A DNA stretch of 64,000 nucleotides, from assembly GCF_016545825.1 (NCBI RefSeq), contig NC_052619.1, positions 32,527,803 through 32,591,802 of the forward strand. The letters run 5' to 3'. Origin of the DNA: Eucalyptus grandis (Eukaryota > Streptophyta > Magnoliopsida > Myrtales > Myrtaceae). Position 1 is the first letter of the stretch. Every line of letters begins with the position of its first letter. The position numbers and the translations under genes were made by a program. Positions 57,853 to 64,000 of the stretch are shown in pieces. The notes below the pieces were generated by a model, which ran no database searches, was not told where the DNA came from, and saw only the letters and a program-made list of their open reading frames with translations.

Positions 57853-58885
57853 CTAAGAATTTCTCGTTGACCCACCACCAGAAAAATCCTTTGATTTCCT
57901 CGTCTGCGATTGCTTCAACACTAAGGTGGCATCATGTGAGGGCAACTCTAGCCAGAGACCCAAATTATGGTTTCTTATTGAATGTTGGGTGGGGTGCGGT
58001 GATCCTTGAGTCAGGGCATCAACAGATGTGGCTGATTTGCTGTGCCGCCTCATATACATCATTGCGCCGGGCACGCCTCATATACATCATTGCGCCGGGC
58101 ACCTGATTGGAAGGTGAGCTCAGAGTTGAGCCAGAGCCAGTAGATAGTAGGCGTCTCAGTGATTCCTGTGCGTCCTTAATGTTTCGCAAGAGCGTGTCCT
58201 GGCTTGCTGCCCTACGTTGCTCCATATCTGTCGCAATGACAAGTTTGCACGTAGAGCAAGATTATTGTTCTTTGTGCTAAATTAGTGAACAACGTACATC
58301 TGGTCATTTTAGATGCACTTTTAGGAGGAAAAATAGAACCAACCTCCGTATACCAATAGTACGGAAGGGTCTATGTTCTCTCCCGCAGGCTGTGACGTGA
58401 GTTGCAGAGTGGAATGAAACTTGCTCATCTGCATCAGCATGCAGGGAATGAGATGAAATGATGATTAGGACAAAGACTTCAGGAAAGTGATCTCAAAGCT
58501 ATTTCTTTCGTTGTCCCCCTTATTAGTTGGAGCATCCTTGTTTGTATCAGTGAATTGTCAAGAAGCGATTCCATGCGATATGGAAGCTGGTTTTGGGATA
58601 TCTTTAGAATGCATCATGCAGTGGAGTCTCAATAAATAAAATCCTAATCACGCACCGCATATTCTTGAGCTGATCATTAGACCATCCAACTTTATGATGC
58701 CCAGAAGTATGGCGGCACTGAAAGAGGAGGTCAAGCAGTGACCATACCAAACTCGGGGCGCTTGCATTCGTGGGAAACGCAATTTGCAATTCATGATCCT
58801 TTTGTTGTCTGTGCAATTCAAAATGCGCAACTCTTATGAATTTAAATCTCTAAGTATCATCGGTTTTCAAGCACTTAAGAATGAG
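57853..58885 (-). pseudogene. RIC-like gene, copy F2 (CRIB core deleted)
   Basis: On the minus strand the exon at about 58750-58860 has lost the CRIB core (FPTNASAPSL), as at 26.2 kb. A second exon starts MSKFHSTLQLTSQPAGENID near 58427. The C-terminal exon (58225-57853) reads ASQDTLLRNIKDAQESLRRL, LLSTGSGSTLSSPSNQV and then MRRHSKSATSVDALTQ. A 28-base direct duplication (GCCTCATATACATCATTGCG..., 58047-58100) adds residues and shifts the frame. It shows the exon order best but cannot bind ROP. Confidence 0.55.
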
Positions 58886-59374
58886 CATGATAACCTATGT
58901 TTGTTTGTGCTATATGCTTGAATCAAGGTGGTGCGACTTCAGTCAAGTTTCCTAGATTTATGTGACGGTAATTTTCTTGTCACGGGACTTCAAATGGATG
59001 GGGATCCTATTAGATACTAATTGCTCTCCTGCTAACATGATAACCGGCTCATGATAAATTTCTCAGACTTATCGTTAGCGTCGACATGCCACTTAACTCA
59101 GACTCTAAATGGAAACGAATGGAGTCAAGACGTACTGAAAATATGCGAAATATGTCTCACGCCTTTGATGCGGCTCTCTAATGCACCTAATATTTTCACA
59201 CCTAGAGGATCAATTGAGAGGAATTAAATAATTCATGATTTTCTTTTCACAATAATTCCTACTTTGGAAAAAAGTGGGCCTACTAATATTTTCTTTTTAT
59301 TTTATTAGTTATGTGAAACTGCTCCCTCAAAAGGCAAAACACAATACAAAAAACAGGGACATGTGCACTATAAG

Positions 59375-60195
59375 TTTTGAAAATCGTCAGAAAGTGCAAC
59401 TTAATTCTAAAATTTACAAAAGGTGCAATGATGTTTCGAAACTTGTCAAATTGATGAAAAAACTCATTTCCTTAGTTCCATTCAGTTTGGTTAATGTAGA
59501 ATGCCAACATCACTTCTTCTTTTTTTCTTGTTATTTTCTCTCACTCGTGGCTAAAAGAAGAAGAAGAACTAGGCTAAAAGAACGTTGTTTTAGATTCAAA
59601 TATGATTTTTTGATCTAATTATTTTAAAATTAAATTTGAAAATAATTTAAAATTGAAATATCATATTAAAAAGGGAGGAAGGAAGTCCATACGGCAAGGG
59701 CTCAGACCTCCCTCCGTCACCCCACCCTCATCGGGAAGGGCTGGTGATGGTGAGGGTTGGCTAGTGAAGAGCCGTCATTGGTGAGGGTTAGCAGTACATG
59801 GTTGAAGCCCGGCGAACCCATCAGCCCTTCCCCACCCACGTGGTCTTCCGGGGGAGGGCTCCACCCTCCTCGCATAGTTTCCCCTTTTCTTTTTAATAAA
59901 AAATTTACCTTATTTTTTTCATATTAATTTAAGTAAAATTATATAAAAGTCATATTTATACTAAAGTGACATTGATTTAATCTTCTATTTCATGAGTCAG
60001 CCACGTCAGTATCGCGTAAGAGATGGAAGATATTTTAAAAAAAGAAAGCTACGATCAGCATTTTTCATTAGTTAAGTTAGACAGAATTAATGGAGGGTCA
60101 ATTATATAAATTTAACAAATTTTAGGGCTTTGCTATATTTTTTATAAATTTTACAATTTAATTGCACTTTTATCATAAATTTTAGGGTTTCGAGA
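59375..60195. repeat. Foldback element, copy G
   Basis: Inverted arms with a GC-rich centre (59690-59870), ending about 100 bases before UBL G. Very close to copies D and E. Confidence 0.6.
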
Positions 60196-60295
60196 TGCGT
60201 TTAAAAAAAAAAAAAACCCTTCCTTTTTGTTCGTCGTCGTTACCTTTAAGTGACGAGAGGGGAGGGGACGTGACTGTTTTAATCGTTTCGCTCCA

Positions 60296-61168
60296 ATGGC
60301 TGGTTCGCCTTCTCAATTGCCACGCTCTGTGCCTCCAATTCTGACAGGGAAGAGGTTGTCTTTCCTATCTTTCTGGGTCTCAAGTTCGTTTCGTCGTCTT
60401 TCTGATTCTCGATTTCTTAGTGTTTTCTTTAGGGTTTTGAGATTCTTACTTGTAACACAAACTGAGAACACTGTCATGTTTTTCCCCAGCTTCTCGACTT
60501 TGGTTCATTATATATATTCATGTTAGATTCTATTCGCGGTTTTTCGTCATCTTTGGAATCTCACCCCACGCTCCATGTCATCTTTCAGGACTCGGCTAGG
60601 ATGACGGTAAATGTCCAAATCTGTTGACTCCAAAAAACTTGCTGGACGAAGCGATGAATCATCCAGGATGTTAAATTGAAGATTCAAGCCAAGGAAGGGA
60701 TTTCGCCATATGAGTTTGTTCTGATGTTCGGGGGAAAGATGCTTGCCGGGGATAGGAACCTCGCCTCTCTCAACTTGCCCCAAGAGCCCACGTTTGATTT
60801 GGTTGTCCATTCCAAAGATGATGTGTCAATTATTGTGGACATGTCTGGCATTAGGAGTTAAATTTTGGTGCACTGTGGTTATGTCAAAGCTTTGACCATA
60901 GCAAAGATGTGTGCGCAGCTCCTGAGTTGGCATATGGTCTATTGGGGGAAGCAGCTTGAGGATCACAAGATCTTAATTTCGTACAACATTGTGGATGGCT
61001 TGGTGTATCGCACGGTCAAGGAAGCGAAAAACAAGCTTTCTTGTGCCGGTCAAATTGCCTGATATTGCTTATGTGGGACAAAGGCCTACGAATGACCTCG
61101 ACCTAGCGAGTTATGGCATCGAGGAGAATTCGACTCTCTTTCAGATTATCTCACCTCATAGTATATGA
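60296..61168 (+). pseudogene. UBL polyprotein copy G
   Basis: Exon 1 (60296-about 60352) encodes MAGSPSQLPRSVPP, then loses one base (CCAATTC for CCAAATTC). Exon 2 starts after TTTCAG at 60589. Module 2 has further small deletions (CAAATCTGTTG, and loss of the CAGGATACTGTCC part) but keeps FVLMFGGKMLAGDRNLASLN. Module 3 is interrupted, and module 4 lacks its first strands as in B and D. The end is SPHSI-TGA (61166-61168). A pseudogene, closest to copy D. Confidence 0.75.
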
Positions 61169-61395
61169 AATGCCTGCCTTGAGTTTATAAGACTAAGTGA
61201 TTAGGATTATAGTTCTGACTTGGCTTTTGAATTAGAAGGAATTTTGAAAAGAAAGCTGGAAATCAGTGCGTTACATTCATGCACCCGATGCTAATTTTCT
61301 TTATATGTCATTAATACATCATGTGCAAGGAAGGTCCAGTGTATATCTCTACTTCTTACTTTTCGGAGTAGTCAATTTTATGCATTCTTTTTCTT

Positions 61396-64000
61396 TTTCT
61401 TTTTTTGGTCAAAGATACTTCATTGATTCATACTAAGATGGTGGATTACAAGTAGTACAAAAATCTAAACATAAAATAAGATAAAGATCATGCATAGGCT
61501 TGGAGACCCAATTGCTAGGAAGAGATCCGGTTTGAAGAGATTTTGCGATCCAATTAGCCGCCCGATTTGTTTGGCGCAGTTCAAACTGCAAATGAACATT
61601 TTCCATTTGGGCCACCAGCTGTCTACAGTCGAGTACAGAAGGAAGAGAGGCCCAGGGAGGTTCTTGTCGGCCCAAAATGGAGTCCACTGCTTGAAGACAA
61701 TCGCTAGAGATATACACAGGCAGAGCAGTTCGTGCGTCTGGAGTTGTTCCTGTCAGAGCACTTTGGAACTGCTTTCGGAACTGCTTCAGCCACATAAGCC
61801 CCTAAAGGATAGCTAAGGTTTCGCTTGTACAAGCCGATTGGGCGTAAATCTTTTGCGCAAAGTTAGCAATGCAAACCCCATCCGCTCCTCTGCAGATTCC
61901 GGCGATAGAGCTCTATGAACTCCTTCCCTGCCAAGAGCAATCAACATTTAACTTCAAAGAGCCTGAATCTAGAGGTACCCATGCGTTATGTTTAGAGGTA
62001 ATCATTTCCTTTCGTGGATTCCATTTTTCATATAACTGCTGGGAGAGGAATGCTTCGCTGATTATTTGAGTTTGGTTTGGTTTGTGGCCTTGAAATAATA
62101 GAGCATTGCAGGCCTTCCATATTAGCCAGAGAAGATATGCAAAGATCGCCTTTTGGTGTGCCGAGATCCCATATAGGAGATAGTCGCTTACCCATTTATC
62201 AATTCGTGCGATAGACATTGAAGAGACATATATGTCGACGCTATAATTTAACCATATTTCTTTTGTCCACTGGCACAGCATGAAGAGGTGCTCGGATGAT
62301 TCTGGAAATTGATGACAAAAGGGGCATATTGGCTCAAGTATGATGTTTCACCGGTGTAAATTGGTTTTGGTAGGAAGATCTGCATTGCATAGGCTCCACA
62401 TAAAATGTTTGATTCTGGGATAAGTTTGTAGATTCCAGATTTCTGTCCATAAACGTTTCGAAACGTGGTATGAAGAGGATTTCTGATTTGTTGTGGTTAT
62501 TGCATTAGCTTCTCGTAATCTATGATACCCACTTTTGATTTTGTAATGCCCCGAGATATGCCCAATCTAGATTAGACGGTCGGGTATGGGAATTATGTTG
62601 AGGGTGGTTGCCTGAATTTCCTCTATAATATTACTATCGAAGAGAGCATTTATGAGTTGACTATTCCATGCACGTACATTGGGATTTATAATATCTGCCA
62701 CCAGCTTAGGATCATTTTGATTCGCCGATCCTCCAATCTTTCCGAACAATAGTCAACGATCTTCCCTTAAATTGATAGATTTTCCGTCCCCTACCTCCCA
62801 TTCATATCAAATTCTAGGGCATCTCGACCTATAAGGAGACTCTACCAACCCCAAGATGGTCTGGCCCCCCTTGTTGCAGTCCATATATTACCATTAGGGA
62901 AATAGAGGCCTTTAAAAATTCTGCTCCATAAGGCCTCTGGAGTTGGTTTACCCAGCATAGCCTTGTTAAATTCCACCAAATCTTTAAATCCCATTCTTCC
63001 CTGTTCCTTCCTCATCTTTAAGAATTCCCAACTCTTCCAATGGATACCTCTTTGTTTTGCATTTTGCTTCCACCAAAAAGCTGAGATTTTTCTTTCAATT
63101 GCTCTGCATATAGAGATAGGTATTTTAAAGATATTCATGACGCATTGTGGTAATGCTTGGACTACCATCTTAATCAGCACCTCTTTACCCGCCTTCGATA
63201 TTAATTGCTCCTTCCATCCCTCCAGTTTTCTTTCGACCCTTGCTATGATCCAATCAAACATCTGTATTTTAGTTTGGCCCTAATCAGATGGTATCCCTAA
63301 GTATTTTCCAATTTTTTCCAATATAGGAACCCTCAATTTAGATGCAATATTTCTTTTTAACTCCCGTGGACAGCTTGCCCCGAAAAAGACACCAGATTTG
63401 TTGAGGTTAACTGACTAGCCAGAAGCAAAACAATAGCAATTCAATAAGTTGGCTAGGTTCTGAGCTTTGCTAATTGTGACATCCAATAAGAAAATGGCAT
63501 CATCCGCAAAGAATAGGTGGGATAAGATAGGACAGTGAGGATTCAGTTTGATTCCCTTTAAACTTCCATCCATTACAGCATTATTCACCATGTGGGATAA
63601 GACATTGGCCATTATAATGAAAAGATAAGGTGAAAGGGTCACCTTGTCTTATATCTCTTGTTGGATTGAAAGCTTCAGTAGATTTGCCATTAATGAGGAC
63701 ACGAAATTTAGTTGAAGAGATACAAAATCTGACCATGTTCACCCATTTATCATTAAATCCCATCATCTTCATGCAATCACATAGAAAATCCCATTCAACT
63801 CTATCATATGCTTTTTGCATATCCAGCTTCAGCACAGCTTGGAATTTTTGCTTTCTCTTTTTAACCCTTAGCTAATGGAGAACTTCTTGAACTATAAAGA
63901 TATTGTCTTGTATCTACCGACCTCCAACAAAAGCTCTTTGTTCCGGGGAGATGAGAAGTGGGAGCCAAGGTTTGAGTCTATTCACCATGACCTTTGTAAT
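61396..64000 (-). mobile_element. L1-type LINE, running off the window
   Basis: Inserted in the 3' flank of UBL G (ATTTTATGCATTCT then a T/C-rich run, the decayed poly(A) of a minus-strand element). From right to left on the minus strand: reverse transcriptase palm with LDMQKAYDRVEWDF (63820) and RQGDP, then after a one-base frameshift SPYLFIIMANVLSHMV and the FADDA active-site motif near 63500. Next come KLEGWKEQLISKAGKE (63240) and a zinc-binding RVT domain (WKACNALLFQG near 62100). The RNase H domain runs 61795-61433 with QTNRAANWIAKSL. Several stops and frameshifts make it inactive. It is related to, but distinct from, the LINE at 14399. Confidence 0.88.

Larger units (their letters stand above)
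55412..58065. repeat. Direct tandem duplication, about 1.33 kb, two units
   Basis: 55412-56735 (UBL 3-4 of copy F, 3' flank, RIC-like C-terminal exon) is repeated at 56735-58065. At the junction, RIC-like CACCTCATATGCATCATT runs directly into UBL TTCGTCGACATGTCC. The units differ by small indels and substitutions, so the event is not recent. Confidence 0.8.

Overview
The window is nuclear DNA of a flowering plant, most likely a eudicot. This rests on an intact intronless L-type lectin receptor kinase, GT-AG introns in AT-rich DNA, plant LTR retrotransposons (a Copia element primed by initiator-Met tRNA, and long TG...CA solo LTRs), plant LINEs, tRNA-derived SINEs and many microsatellites. The species cannot be read from the sequence. 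Almost nothing here is single-copy: it is an old, decayed tandem array filled with transposons.

The array is built from two gene families. On the + strand is a polyprotein of four diverged ubiquitin-like (UBL) modules without C-terminal Gly-Gly. On the - strand, convergent with it, is a small gene that I read as a ROP-interactive CRIB-motif (RIC-like) protein. UBL copies or fragments start near 4737 (A), 7470 (H), 12005 (B), 16592 (C), 22687 (D), 27719 (E), 45765 (J), 54434 (F), 56728 (F2) and 60296 (G). RIC-like pieces lie near 8.8, 13.8, 19.2-20.1, 24.2-26.3, 49.3-49.9, 56.6 and 57.9-58.9 kb. Only UBL C keeps three consecutive open modules (17176-18048), and even it has a small deletion in module 1. 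The best RIC-like copy is 19225-20108. A foldback element with a GC-rich centre sits just upstream of UBL copies A, B, D, E and G and travelled with the duplicated unit.

A third family is the lectin receptor kinase. One intact 652-codon gene lies on the - strand at 39703-41661. A 5' fragment with its promoter lies at 1395-2045, and three copies of a promoter-distal repeat (92-795, 2138-2805, 43220-43385) indicate a former tandem array of these kinases.

Insertions, left to right: an AT-rich insertion in UBL A (about 5345-6500); a SINE with a 15-bp target duplication (10224-10439); a 5'-truncated LINE (14399-16373); a 455-bp solo LTR (18439-18893); a MULE transposase relic (31780-32545) carrying a 66-bp SINE-like insert (32204-32269); a gag-only Copia/Sirevirus-type element (32546-38133); two solo LTRs of one family of about 3 kb in opposite orientations, each with a perfect 5-bp target duplication (45861-49145 and 51284-54224); and a LINE running off the right end (61396-64000). 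The only confidently functional protein-coding gene is the lectin receptor kinase; UBL C and the RIC-like copy at 19-20 kb are possible survivors.
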